Assembly: GCF_003797835.1 (NCBI RefSeq) | Contig: NZ_RKMF01000016.1 | Location: 20,036-84,035, forward strand | From: Kocuria soli | Lineage (GTDB): Bacteria; Actinomycetota; Actinomycetes; Actinomycetales; Micrococcaceae | Direction: 5' to 3' | Length of the DNA: 64,000 nt | Shown here: positions 47,743 through 56,247 of the stretch, piece after piece | Numbering within the stretch: position 1 is the stretch's first letter | Layout: each line of letters starts with the position of its first letter | The notes under the pieces: model-generated | The model's database searches: none | Seen by the model: the letters and a program-made list of their open reading frames with translations, nothing else | Told to the model about the DNA's origin: nothing | Position numbers and translations under genes: made by a program

Positions 47743-48588
47743 ATGGGCAACCCGTTGCTCCGCGACTTCAGCTCGAAACACAGCGCCCCGGCTGCACCCC
47801 AATACGGTCAGGCGCCGTACGGCCAGCAGCAGTACGGTCAGGCTCCCCAGTATGGCCAGCAGCAGTACGGTCAAGCGCCGTCGGCCGAGCAGATGCAGGG
47901 CTGGTACGACAGCCCCGCAGCCTCCGGTGAGCAGACCGGCCGCATGACACTGGACGACGTCATCATGCGCACCAGCCTCACGCTGGGAACAGTGATCGTC
48001 TTCGCAGTGGTCGGTTGGATGTTCCCCGTGCTTGCCTTCCCGGCCGCACTGGTCGGTCTGGTTCTCGGACTGGTCAACTCGTTCAAGCGTGAGCCTTCCG
48101 TTCCCCTGATCATGCTCTACGCCGTGGCCGAAGGCCTGTTCGTGGGCGGCATCTCCGGGATCTTCCAGAACGTCTATCCCGGCATCGTGCTGCAGGCCGT
48201 GATCGGGACCATCGGCGTCTTCGTCGCCGTCTTGGCGCTCTACCGCATGCGCATCCTGCGCACCAGTCCGCGCCTGACCAAGATCGTGATCGTGGCGATG
48301 ATCGGCTACCTGGTCTTCGCCCTGGCCAACTTCGGCCTGTCCATGTTCGCCGGCTTCAACGTCCGTTCGGACATCGAGATCTTCGGCATCCCGCTGGGCG
48401 TCTTCATCGGTGGCATCGCCATCCTGCTGGCGGCCTACTCCCTGGTCATGGACTTCGAATCCATCGAGCGCGGTATCGGCCGGGTGGCACGCAAGTACGC
48501 CTGGTCCGCAGCCTTCGGTCTGACCGTGACCCTCATCTGGCTCTACGTCGAGATCCTGCGGATTCTCTCCCTGCTGCAGCAGGACTGA
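47743..48588 (+). CDS. Bax inhibitor-1/YccA family membrane protein
   Basis: The 281-residue protein has seven predicted helices and the YccA-like pattern DDVIMRTSLTLGTVIVFAVV, AVAEGLFVGGISGIFQ and DFESIERGI with conserved acidic residues near the last helix. The family includes calcium-leak channels and modulators of the FtsH protease. Residues 20-50 are an unusual Tyr/Gln/Gly repeat tail, probably disordered and cytoplasmic. ATG 47743 follows AAAGGA. It is divergent from copA and ends at a long hairpin. Confidence 0.88.
   Translation: MGNPLLRDFSSKHSAPAAPQYGQAPYGQQQYGQAPQYGQQQYGQAPSAEQMQGWYDSPAASGEQTGRMTLDDVIMRTSLTLGTVIVFAVVGWMFPVLAFPAALVGLVLGLVNSFKREPSVPLIMLYAVAEGLFVGGISGIFQNVYPGIVLQAVIGTIGVFVAVLALYRMRILRTSPRLTKIVIVAMIGYLVFALANFGLSMFAGFNVRSDIEIFGIPLGVFIGGIAILLAAYSLVMDFESIERGIGRVARKYAWSAAFGLTVTLIWLYVEILRILSLLQQD
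47818..47883 (+). repeat. two tandem 33-bp repeats encoding YGQQQYGQAP(Q/S)
   Basis: Two 33-bp units (47818-47850 and 47851-47883) encode residues 26-36 and 37-47 and differ at only a few bases. A partial copy (YGQAP) precedes them. Codon-multiple period allows copy-number change without a frameshift. Confidence 0.8.
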
Positions 48589-48603
48589 ACCTCAGCGGCA
48601 ACC

Positions 48604-48657
48604 ACGCGACGACGGCGGCCCACCTCCCGGGGGTGGGGGGCCGCCGTCGTCGCGTGT
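48604..48657. terminator. bidirectional terminator hairpin
   Basis: A 19-bp perfect stem (48604-48622 with 48639-48657) holds an inner CCACC/GGTGG region. It lies between the convergent Bax-inhibitor-like and nitroreductase-like genes. Confidence 0.8.
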
Positions 48658-48661
48658 CGGG

Positions 48662-49264
48662 TCAGCGCAGTTCCAAAGGCGCCCGTGACGGCGGCAGCGT
48701 GGCCGCGTGGTCACCGGCGAACTCAGGCGCTGGGCGGCCGACGAACAGCCAACCGAGGACTTCCTCCTCCGACTTCAGCCTGTAGAACCGGGCCAGGAGT
48801 TCTGCGTCCGGGCTCTTGCGCGGTGACCACTGGGTTGCCCAGCCACTGGCGTAAAAGGCCGCCTCCAGCACCACGCGGGCACCGAGGGCCTCTCCGCGTT
48901 GGAGGCGCCTGGGCAGCCCGGACCCGCGTCGCGGCCGAAAAATCAGGGCCAGAGCCAGCCCCCCGTTTGAAGCGAAGGCCAGCGACCCACGGAAAGCCGC
49001 GACTCGCCGCATCTGCTTGCCCTTGAGTCGCGGCGTCGTCTCCTTGAGATCCGGCAGGTTCTTGAACCCGGACAGAGCCGCCGCGAGCTGTGGTGCATCC
49101 TCTCGCCGGGTGCCGATGAGCCGCCAGGCGGGGCGGGTGCCTGGCACGGCGGGTCCCACGGCCGCGGAGACGATCCGTTCCAGCTCGGCGCGCTCCGGAG
49201 CCTCGGCCGTAATGGCCTGGGCCGGACGGCGCTGGGCGAGGACACGCAAGAACTGGAGGGACAT
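48662..49264 (-). CDS. divergent nitroreductase-like protein
   Basis: The protein of about 200 residues shows a nitroreductase-like layout: an N-terminal RRPAQAITAEAPERAELERIV region, PAWRLIGTRR (FMN-side pattern), and a C-terminal WATQWSPRKSPDA followed by LGWLFVGRP (compare GFIYIGTP). Typical FMN-binding residues are not all conserved, so catalytic activity is doubtful. The start is uncertain: ATG 49264 has GGAGG too close, and the frame opens to 49285. It is divergent from the AI-2E transporter gene. Confidence 0.6.
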   Translation of the reverse strand: MSLQFLRVLAQRRPAQAITAEAPERAELERIVSAAVGPAVPGTRPAWRLIGTRREDAPQLAAALSGFKNLPDLKETTPRLKGKQMRRVAAFRGSLAFASNGGLALALIFRPRRGSGLPRRLQRGEALGARVVLEAAFYASGWATQWSPRKSPDAELLARFYRLKSEEEVLGWLFVGRPAPEFAGDHAATLPPSRAPLELR

Positions 49265-49339
49265 ACCTCCATCATGGCATCTCACGGACTGCCGTGACGG
49301 TGTTCACCATGTCGTTCAACGGACTGAATCAATGCGAAC

Positions 49340-51004
49340 ATGGTGGTCATGTCGTCCACGAACTCCAGAACCGACCCCGGACAGAAACTTGCGCGGATCC
49401 ATGAGCCGGAGCTCCCGGGTGCCACGGGCCCGGACGGGTCGGCGGTCTCTGTACCCGTGCGGGTCGCTGCAGCCTGGTCCTGGCGCCTCATCCTGATCGT
49501 TGCGGCCGTCATGGGTGCCGGTTGGTTGCTGAAGCACGTGAGCAACGTGCTTATCCCCGTGCTCCTAGCCGCACTGCTGGCCGGGCTCCTCTCACCAGCG
49601 GTCAAATGGCTGCGTGGCAAGCACTTTCCGTCCTTCTTGGCGGCCGCGACCGTGGAGATCGGGCTGATCGTTGTCGTACTGGGTCTGTTGGCTCTGGCGG
49701 GGCAGCAGATCATCTTTGGATTCAGTCAGTTGAGCGACTCCGCCATGCGGGGCATCAACACGTTGCTCGGGATGATCGAGGACCTGCCCTTCAACATCTC
49801 CACCGAAACACTCAACGAATGGGTGGACAAGGGCACCAGCGCGATTCAGAACAACTCCTCGACCATTGTGTCCGGAGCGATCTCCTTCGGGTCCACCGCC
49901 GGAAACATCGTCACCGGCATGTTGATCATGCTGTTCACGTTGCTGTTCTTCCTGGCCGACGGGGAAAAAATCTGGCTGTTCATGGTCAAGCTCTTCCCGC
50001 GCCCTTCCCGCCCGGCGGTCAACGGCGCTGGCCGCCGCGGGTGGCTGTCCCTGGTCCAGTACGTTCGCATCCAGGGTTTCGTGGCATTCATCGATGCCGT
50101 TGGTATCGGGTTGGGCGCCTTCCTCCTGGGGGTGCCGCTCGCGGTTCCGCTGGGCATTCTGGTTTTCCTGGGCTCGTTCATTCCCCTGGTGGGTGCCATC
50201 CTGACCGGGATCATCGCGGTGTTGGTCGCCCTGGTGGCCAACGGGCCGTGGATCGCCCTGGGCATGCTTGGAGTCGTGATCCTGGTCCAGCAGCTGGAGT
50301 CCAACGTCCTGCAGCCGTTGATCATGGGTAAGGCCGTGTCCCTACACCCCCTGGCCGTGTTCCTTGCCGTGGCCAGTGGCTCCGTGGTCGCGGGCATCCT
50401 GGGTGCGTTGTTCTCCGTGCCCCTGTTGGCCGTGCTGAACTCGGTGATTCGCTACCTCTCCGGCCAGGGCTGGCGCAATGATCCCGAGATCGCGTGGCAG
50501 CCGTACTACTTCCCGTGGGAGATCCGGAAGATGGCCAAGAAGGAGGAACTGACCAGGGAGCAGGTCCTCCAGCAGTTCCGCCGCTTCTCCCGGTCACGTC
50601 ACAATGAGGACGCCGGCAAGCAGAACAAGGATGCCGAGAAGGCAGCCGCGGCCCACGAGAAGGAACTGGCGGTCGCGGCCGCTGAAAAGGTCCAGGCCGC
50701 GGAGGCCCGCCGGGATGCCCGCTCGAGTGCCGGCGCCGTCGTGGATTCCGACGACGACGCCCGTGCCGTCCCTACTCGTTCGGCCACCGCCGTGGAGACT
50801 TCCGAAGCCTCTCGCATGCCGCACGGCCTGGGGCGCGACGTCGGGCGTGAGACGCCGGAACGCGTGATTGGAAGTCCCGGTCACGACCCCGAGGAGTTCC
50901 CCCAGAACAAGGGGATGGATTCCGACCCCGAGGCCCATCCCGGTGCCCGTCGGGAATCTGACCTTGAAGACCCCGACACCCAGAACGATCCGGGACGTGC
51001 CTGA
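49340..51004 (+). CDS. AI-2E family transporter
   Basis: The 554-residue protein has an eight-helix membrane core at about residues 50-390, with SFIPLVGAILTGIIAVLVAL and VLQPLIMGKAVSLHPLAVFLAV, which are family hallmarks. The long cytoplasmic tail (390-554) is charged and Lys/Ala/Asp-rich and may form a coiled coil. The name comes from E. coli TqsA, but most family members have other or unknown substrates, including Na+/H+ exchange. Its stop overlaps the ilvA start (TGATG). Confidence 0.88.
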   Translation: MVVMSSTNSRTDPGQKLARIHEPELPGATGPDGSAVSVPVRVAAAWSWRLILIVAAVMGAGWLLKHVSNVLIPVLLAALLAGLLSPAVKWLRGKHFPSFLAAATVEIGLIVVVLGLLALAGQQIIFGFSQLSDSAMRGINTLLGMIEDLPFNISTETLNEWVDKGTSAIQNNSSTIVSGAISFGSTAGNIVTGMLIMLFTLLFFLADGEKIWLFMVKLFPRPSRPAVNGAGRRGWLSLVQYVRIQGFVAFIDAVGIGLGAFLLGVPLAVPLGILVFLGSFIPLVGAILTGIIAVLVALVANGPWIALGMLGVVILVQQLESNVLQPLIMGKAVSLHPLAVFLAVASGSVVAGILGALFSVPLLAVLNSVIRYLSGQGWRNDPEIAWQPYYFPWEIRKMAKKEELTREQVLQQFRRFSRSRHNEDAGKQNKDAEKAAAAHEKELAVAAAEKVQAAEARRDARSSAGAVVDSDDDARAVPTRSATAVETSEASRMPHGLGRDVGRETPERVIGSPGHDPEEFPQNKGMDSDPEAHPGARRESDLEDPDTQNDPGRA

Positions 51005-52305
51005 TGCTTGACAACGACGTGGCGGACCCAGCGGTCACGGAGCCCAGGCGGGGCGCTCCGAACCTGGCCGATCTCCCGGTCGCGCTTGAAGACGTCGAGC
51101 ACGCTGCCTCCCTGCTGGAAGGGGTCATCGAACGAACCCCCGTGGCCCATTCCCGCGCGCTGTCCCGGATGCTCGGATCGGAGGTCTGGGTCAAGGCCGA
51201 GAACCTGCAGCGCAGTGGCTCGTTCAAGGTGCGTGGTGCGTACAACCGCATGGCCCAGCTGACTGACGAGGAGAAGGCCCGCGGCGTCGTGGCTGCGTCC
51301 GCCGGCAACCACGCCCAGGGTGTTGCCCTGGCGGCCCGTCGGCTGGGGATCCAGGCGACGATCTACATGCCGTTGGGTGCGGCGCTGCCCAAGGTGGCCG
51401 CGACCCAGGACCACGGTGCTGAGGTGGTCCTCCACGGGTCCAAGGTGGACGAGGCGCTCGCGGAGGCGCGTCGGGTGGCCGAGGAGACCGGCAAGGTCTT
51501 CGTGCATCCCTTCGACCACCCGGACATCATCGCCGGCCAAGGCACGCTGGGTCTGGAGATCCTGGACCAGGTCCCGAACGTGGACACCGTCCTCACGGGC
51601 GTCGGCGGAGGTGGGCTGTTGGCCGGTCTGGCGGTTGCCCTCAAGGCGCGTGAGGCCCAGGGTGGCCGACCGGTTCGAGTCATCGGGGTCCAGGCCGAGA
51701 ACGCCGCCGCCTACCCGCCCTCCCTGGCCGGGGACGCGCTGGTCTCGCTCGAGAAGGTGTCGACCATCGCCGACGGCATCGCGGTCGGCCAGCCCGGCCA
51801 ACTGCCGTTTCAGATCATCAAGGAACTGGCCGACGACGTCGTTACGGTGTCCGAGGACCGCCTGGCCGAGTCCCTCATCTTCATGCTGGAACGCAACAAG
51901 CTGGTGGTCGAGCCCGCCGGGGTCGTGGGCGTGGCGGCATTGCTCGACGGGCGTCTCAAGGAGACCTACGGGGATCTGGGGGCGACGGTCGTCGTGCTCT
52001 CCGGGGGGAACGTCGACCCCATGCTCATGCTCAAGGTGATCCAGCGCGGTCTGGCCGCTGCCGGACGTTACATGACCGTCAAGATGATGCTCGTGGACCG
52101 TCCCGGCGAACTGACCCACATCTCGAGCATCATTTCGCGCCTGGACGCCAATGTCACGGGCGTGGACCACACCCGAATCGGTGGCTCGCTGGCCATGGGC
52201 GACGTGTCGATCACGATCGACATGGAAACCAAGGGACACGAACACTCACGTCAAGTGCTCGACGCGCTCGAGGCCGAGGGATACCGGCCGGTCGTCGTCC
52301 ACTGA
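51004..52305 (+). CDS. ilvA: threonine ammonia-lyase
   Basis: The 433-residue PLP enzyme converts threonine to 2-oxobutanoate, the first step of isoleucine synthesis, or acts in threonine breakdown. PLP binds Lys75 in GSFKVRGAYN; the phosphate-binding loop is VGGGGLL, and ASAGNHAQGVA is intact. The last 80 residues form one ACT domain (MMLVDRPGELTHISSIIS), giving the catabolic-like short form also used by many actinobacteria for biosynthesis. A convergent greA gene follows after 106 bp. Confidence 0.94.
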   Translation: MLDNDVADPAVTEPRRGAPNLADLPVALEDVEHAASLLEGVIERTPVAHSRALSRMLGSEVWVKAENLQRSGSFKVRGAYNRMAQLTDEEKARGVVAASAGNHAQGVALAARRLGIQATIYMPLGAALPKVAATQDHGAEVVLHGSKVDEALAEARRVAEETGKVFVHPFDHPDIIAGQGTLGLEILDQVPNVDTVLTGVGGGGLLAGLAVALKAREAQGGRPVRVIGVQAENAAAYPPSLAGDALVSLEKVSTIADGIAVGQPGQLPFQIIKELADDVVTVSEDRLAESLIFMLERNKLVVEPAGVVGVAALLDGRLKETYGDLGATVVVLSGGNVDPMLMLKVIQRGLAAAGRYMTVKMMLVDRPGELTHISSIISRLDANVTGVDHTRIGGSLAMGDVSITIDMETKGHEHSRQVLDALEAEGYRPVVVH

Positions 52306-52377
52306 CGTCTGTCTTCATCGGCGCTCAGGGTGGGGGCGCCGTCCGCGGGCCGTCAAGCGACGCCGGCCAAGGAGGGT

Positions 52378-52399
52378 CCGCCCGTCGTCGACTGGGCGG
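52378..52399 (-). terminator. small hairpin after greA
   Basis: CCGCCC (52378-52383) pairs with GGGCGG (52394-52399) in the 106-bp gap between the convergent ilvA and greA genes. The stem is short. Confidence 0.4.
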
Positions 52400-52411
52400 T
52401 TGAGTGTTGAC

Positions 52412-52918
52412 TCAGCCCTCGAAGGGCTTGGCTTCGAGGATCTCCACGGAGATCTCCTTGCCGTTGGGTGCCGTGTAGGTCAGCGTCTCACCGGCCTTGT
52501 GGCCCTTGATTGCCGAGCCGATCGGGGAGTGGTCGGAGAAGACCTCCATGCCCGTGCCGCCCACCAGGTCCTCGGCAACTTCGCGCGAGCCCAGCAGGAA
52601 CGTCATCTCGTTGCCCGCGACCTTGGCGGTCACGACCATGCCGGATTCGACGATGCCGTCGTCGGCAGCCTTCTCACCCACGGTGGCGTTCTCCAACAGG
52701 GAGGTCAGCTGGGCGATGCGGCCCTCGTTCTTTCCCTGCTCCTCGCGGGCAGCGTGATAGCCTCCGTTCTCCTTGAGGTCGCCCTCTTCGCGTGCGGCTT
52801 CGATCCGGTCGACGATCTCCTGGCGGTAAGGACCGGAGATGTAGTCGAGCTCCTTCTTGAGCCGGTCGTAAGCCTCCTGGGTCAGCCAGGCGCCCTGGTT
52901 TTCGGGGGTCTCGGGCAC
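52412..52918 (-). CDS. greA: transcription elongation factor GreA
   Basis: The 168-residue factor restarts backtracked RNA polymerase by helping it cleave the transcript. It has the N-terminal coiled-coil hairpin with acidic tip EEGDLKENGGYHAAREEQG and the C-terminal globular domain with FSDHSPIGSAIKGHKAGE. GTG 52918 is the start. It lies downstream of the DUF4307 gene with a 239-bp gap that holds its promoter, the same order as Rv1080c-Rv1081c of M. tuberculosis. Confidence 0.96.
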   Translation of the reverse strand: MPETPENQGAWLTQEAYDRLKKELDYISGPYRQEIVDRIEAAREEGDLKENGGYHAAREEQGKNEGRIAQLTSLLENATVGEKAADDGIVESGMVVTAKVAGNEMTFLLGSREVAEDLVGGTGMEVFSDHSPIGSAIKGHKAGETLTYTAPNGKEISVEILEAKPFEG

Positions 52919-53157
52919 AGTCGTCTTCTCTCTGTCTGCAGGTTTTCAGTCGGTTGTGGTGATGGTCGGGATTACGCCGTGCGGGGGAGCGCCCCGACGT
53001 CGAATCGTCCCCGTGCCGTTGCCGACCCGCTGTTCCGTGCGGCGTTCGGTCACGGCGGGGCCCGTGGTCAGACACCAAAGTTTAGCCGAAAGGCCGTGAT
53101 GGTCAGCACTCTGCCCACTGGGGTGCTGTCACGTGGCGGGCGGATTCGCCGTGGGAT

Positions 53158-53580
53158 TCAGTCCAGCACCCAGCACTGTGCGACCCGGGCTGAATTGGCC
53201 TGGTTGGTGGTCCTGATCTCCACGCGATGCGCGCTGGTCTGCCCCGAGAGCTGGTCCGCGGGGACCTCACCAATGGTGGTTTCGGTGTAACCCACCACCG
53301 CGTAGCTCTCGTTCAGAGCCTCCACACCGCAGCGCACGACCTCGTCCTCGCCCTTGGTGAGTTCGAAGTCCGCGGTGATCTGGGACGAGGAAATGAGCTC
53401 GAAGCCGACATCCTTGGTCGACGGGCGGTTGGAGCCACCCACGATGGTCCAGATGATGAACGCGGCGGCCACCAAGATCCCGACCGCAAGGACAACCCAC
53501 CAGGCGCGCCGGGACACGGCGGGGGTGCGCCGCCTGGCGTAGCGCTGCTCAAGCACGGCATCGGTCTGGCTTTCGGGCAT
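53158..53580 (-). CDS. DUF4307 membrane protein
   Basis: The 140-residue protein has a polar N-terminus, one membrane helix (WWVVLAVGILVAAAFIIWTIV) and an outside domain with a conserved Cys pair (VRCGVEALN and ARVAQCWV), likely a disulfide. DUF4307 proteins are restricted to actinobacteria and always stand between mca and greA. Function unknown. Its promoter shares the 151-bp gap with mca, which is transcribed the other way. Confidence 0.88.
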   Translation of the reverse strand: MPESQTDAVLEQRYARRRTPAVSRRAWWVVLAVGILVAAAFIIWTIVGGSNRPSTKDVGFELISSSQITADFELTKGEDEVVRCGVEALNESYAVVGYTETTIGEVPADQLSGQTSAHRVEIRTTNQANSARVAQCWVLD

Positions 53581-53731
53581 GAACCGAGTCTAGTGGCGGT
53601 GGCCGATGGGCCCGGCGGCGTCCACAGCGGCGCGTAGACTGGTCGCGCCGCCGCGTAGGTCGCAGCAGACCAGCGTCACAGCGGCACCCGACCGTTTCGA
53701 CAGGGGCCTGGATCCCCGAAGGAGCCCGTTC

Positions 53732-54679
53732 GTGCCTTCGTACCCTGACCTTCGCCTCTTGGCAGTGCACGCCCACCCGGACGACGAATCGTCCAAGGGT
53801 GCCGGAACCATGTCGCATTACCGCGGACTCGGCGTGGACGTCATGGTGGCCACGAACACGGGCGGGGAACGCGGAGACATCCTGAACGCGGCCATGGAAG
53901 GCGTCCCGCACGCCGAACGCGACCTGCCGGGCTACCGCCGGGACGAGATGCGCCGGGCGGCCGAGGCACTGGACATCAAGCACCGGTGGATGGGTTTCAT
54001 GGACTCCGGTCTGCCCGAAGGCGACCCGCTGCCACCGTTGCCGGCGGGCTGTTTCGCCTTGCAGCCCGTGGAGATCGCGGCGGCCCCGTTGGTCAAGCTG
54101 ATCCGAGAGTTCCGTCCCCACGTGATCCTGACCTACGACGAGAACGGCGGGTACCCGCACCCGGACCACATCCAGACCCACAACGTCTCCATGCACGCGT
54201 GGCAGACCGCGGGGGACCCAACCAAGTACCCGGATCTGGGTGAGCCGTGGCAGCCGTTGAAGCTCTACTACGACAAGGCCTTCAACACGGAGCGCTTCAT
54301 CGCGCTGCACGAGGCGATGACCGAACGCGGGCTGGAGTCCCCGTTCGCGGAGCGCATCGCGCGGATCATGGAGACCCAGGACGCCGAAGGCAACAAGGCC
54401 GTGTTGGGGGCACATCCGACGACCACCAAGATCTTCTGCCCCGAGTCCTTCTCCGTGCGGGAGGAGGCGCTGCGTTGTCACGAGACGCAGGTTGCGCCGG
54501 ACTCCCTGTTCTTCGCCGTTTCTCCGGAGTTCCAGGCTGCGGCCTGGCCGTGGGAGGACTACGTGCTGGCAGAGAGCCGAGTTGATTCGCCGGTCCCGGA
54601 GACGTGCCTGTTCGCGGGGATCGTGGACGAGGTCCGGCCGGATCCCGATTACGCCCCGCAACCCGACTGGCAGATCTGA
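53732..54679 (+). CDS. mca: mycothiol S-conjugate amidase
   Basis: The 315-residue zinc hydrolase of the LmbE/PIG-L family cleaves mycothiol S-conjugates so that the mercapturic acid is exported, the actinobacterial detoxification route. It begins LLAVHAHPDDESSKG, with the zinc ligands His15, Asp18 and a later His in YPHPDHIQTH. A GERGD segment and WQPLKLYYDKAFN fit Mca rather than MshB, which is shorter in the latter part. GTG 53732 has GAAGGAG seven bases upstream. Its presence implies that the organism makes mycothiol. Confidence 0.93.
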   Translation: MPSYPDLRLLAVHAHPDDESSKGAGTMSHYRGLGVDVMVATNTGGERGDILNAAMEGVPHAERDLPGYRRDEMRRAAEALDIKHRWMGFMDSGLPEGDPLPPLPAGCFALQPVEIAAAPLVKLIREFRPHVILTYDENGGYPHPDHIQTHNVSMHAWQTAGDPTKYPDLGEPWQPLKLYYDKAFNTERFIALHEAMTERGLESPFAERIARIMETQDAEGNKAVLGAHPTTTKIFCPESFSVREEALRCHETQVAPDSLFFAVSPEFQAAAWPWEDYVLAESRVDSPVPETCLFAGIVDEVRPDPDYAPQPDWQI

Positions 54680-54761
54680 TCGTCACCCGTCCCGGCCCGC
54701 GCAGTACCCCGCTGCCCGTGGCCTCCCGACGAACGCCCGCTGAAAGCTGAGTTCACCCCAC

Positions 54762-55067
54762 ATGTTGACGCTGTACCTACAGACCGCTGCACCCTCGGAC
54801 CCCAACGACCTCATGCCGGGGTTGGAGCCGGAACAGGTCAGCCCCGGAGTAATCGGGTTCTTCGCCACGTTCTTCGTGGTCCTGGCCCTGACCGCCCTGA
54901 TCCTGGACTTCATGCGCCGTCAGCGGCGTCTGCGCTACCGCATGGCGTACGCCCGCGAGCGTGAGGCCGCGGGGCGGACCGAGGCGCCGGAGTCCAGGGA
55001 AGAGGCTGCCGACACGCCCCAGGAACCGACTTCAGACGGTCAGGACCCGACCGACTTCACCGAGTGA
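54762..55067 (+). CDS. small single-pass membrane protein beside mca
   Basis: The 101-residue protein has one helix at about residues 29-51, a basic stretch (MRRQRRLRYRMAYARERE) and an acidic tail, so the tail should be cytoplasmic. A similar small membrane protein follows mca in M. tuberculosis (Rv1083). Function unknown. The ribosome-binding site is weak. It ends exactly at the start of the AT-rich hairpin at 55067. Confidence 0.7.
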   Translation: MLTLYLQTAAPSDPNDLMPGLEPEQVSPGVIGFFATFFVVLALTALILDFMRRQRRLRYRMAYAREREAAGRTEAPESREEAADTPQEPTSDGQDPTDFTE

Positions 55068-55129
55068 ACTTTCAACACGGGTTTCTGCCGATCGGGAGGC
55101 CTGATTGGTAGAAAACCGTGTTGAAAGTT
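55067..55129. terminator. AT-rich bidirectional terminator hairpin
   Basis: AACTTTCAACACGG (55067-55080) pairs perfectly with CCGTGTTGAAAGTT (55116-55129), extended by TTTCT/AGAAA past one mismatch. The arms run into A and T tracts in both directions. It lies between the convergent small membrane protein and hemolysin-III-like genes. Confidence 0.8.
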
Positions 55130-55163
55130 GGGGGAGCGGGTCGGCGACGGCGCCGTCGGGGCC

Positions 55164-55940
55164 TCAGCTGACCAGGGTCGAGCCGAACATCGCGAACATG
55201 ATCGAGATGTAGTGGCAGATGAAGCCCACGACCGTCCAGGCGTGGAACACCTCGTGGAACCCGAAGGTCCGCGGGGCCAGGATGGGCCACTTGAGGGCGT
55301 AGGTCACGGCTCCGGCGATGTACGCCAGCCCGCCGATGGCCAGCATGATCGTGGCCACGGGCTGCACGGGCCAGAACTGCGGCAGATACGCCACCGCGAT
55401 GCACCCCATGACCACGTACAACGGCGTGTAGAGCCACCGGGGTGCGGACATCCAGACCAGCCGGAAGAGGACCAGGCCGATCGCCGAACCCCAGATGACC
55501 GTCAACAGCACGGTGGGATCCGGCATCAGCGCGATTGCTGCCGGGGTGTAGGTGCCGGCGATCAACAGGGCAATGTTCGTGTGGTCCAGCCGGCGCAGGA
55601 CCGCCGTGACCCGGGGGGACCAGTAGCTGCGGTGGTAGATCCCCGAGACTCCGAAGAGCAGCAGGCCTGTCACCCCGAAGACTGCGCAGGCGATGCGCAG
55701 TTCGAGCGACGGTGCCAGGATCATGGCCACCAGGACCATCACGAAGGCCACGGGCGTGAAGGCCGCGTGGATCCAGCCGCGCCAAGCCGGCTTTCGCGGC
55801 ACCGGCGGGTGAGCCAGGGTCGAGCCCAGCTTGTGCAGCAATGGAGACCGGGCCACGGTCTCCATGACCTCGGGGATGACCGGGGCGTGGCGCGTACGTC
55901 GTTTGCGCGACTGGCGCGCGGTGGAGGCTTGGTCGGACAA
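55164..55940 (-). CDS. hemolysin III / PAQR-family membrane protein
   Basis: The 258-residue protein has seven helices with the family motifs SGIYHRSYWSPR, DHTNIALLIAGTYTP and GFHEVFHAWTVVGFICHYI. The conserved His and Asp residues form the zinc site shared with adiponectin receptors; bacterial members (TrhA/YqfA) affect membrane fluidity. TTG 55940 is chosen as start because AAGGAGG lies five to six bases upstream; the open frame extends farther without signals. It is divergent from the prenyltransferase gene, as in Rv1085c-Rv1086. Confidence 0.88.
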   Translation of the reverse strand: MSDQASTARQSRKRRTRHAPVIPEVMETVARSPLLHKLGSTLAHPPVPRKPAWRGWIHAAFTPVAFVMVLVAMILAPSLELRIACAVFGVTGLLLFGVSGIYHRSYWSPRVTAVLRRLDHTNIALLIAGTYTPAAIALMPDPTVLLTVIWGSAIGLVLFRLVWMSAPRWLYTPLYVVMGCIAVAYLPQFWPVQPVATIMLAIGGLAYIAGAVTYALKWPILAPRTFGFHEVFHAWTVVGFICHYISIMFAMFGSTLVS

Positions 55941-56247
55941 AGGAACCTCCTTGAAGTCGGGGCGGTCAGCGGCGGACGGTTCGGCCGCAACGATGCGCCG
56001 TCGGTGACGCCGGCGGGGCACCGGCACCTGAGAAGTACGCGGTACCACGGGGACCGGACACAATCCTAGGGCCAGAACTTCTGTGGATGCTGTGAGTCGA
56101 CGGCGGCGCGACGGACACGCGATACATTGGGAGAATCCACGCAGAGTCATGACCAGCCACGGCGTCGGCCGCTCGTGGGCGATCGCTCGTCGTCGGCGGG
56201 TTGGGGTGGAGACGACGCGGCAGAAGGCAGGGGAGAAGGGGAACGGA
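55941..56247. other. divergent promoter region of hemolysin-III-like and prenyltransferase genes
   Basis: This 307-bp gap separates two divergent genes. Reading frames stay open into it on both sides, but no conserved protein segment is seen there. No confident promoter pair or palindrome was recognised. Confidence 0.3.
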
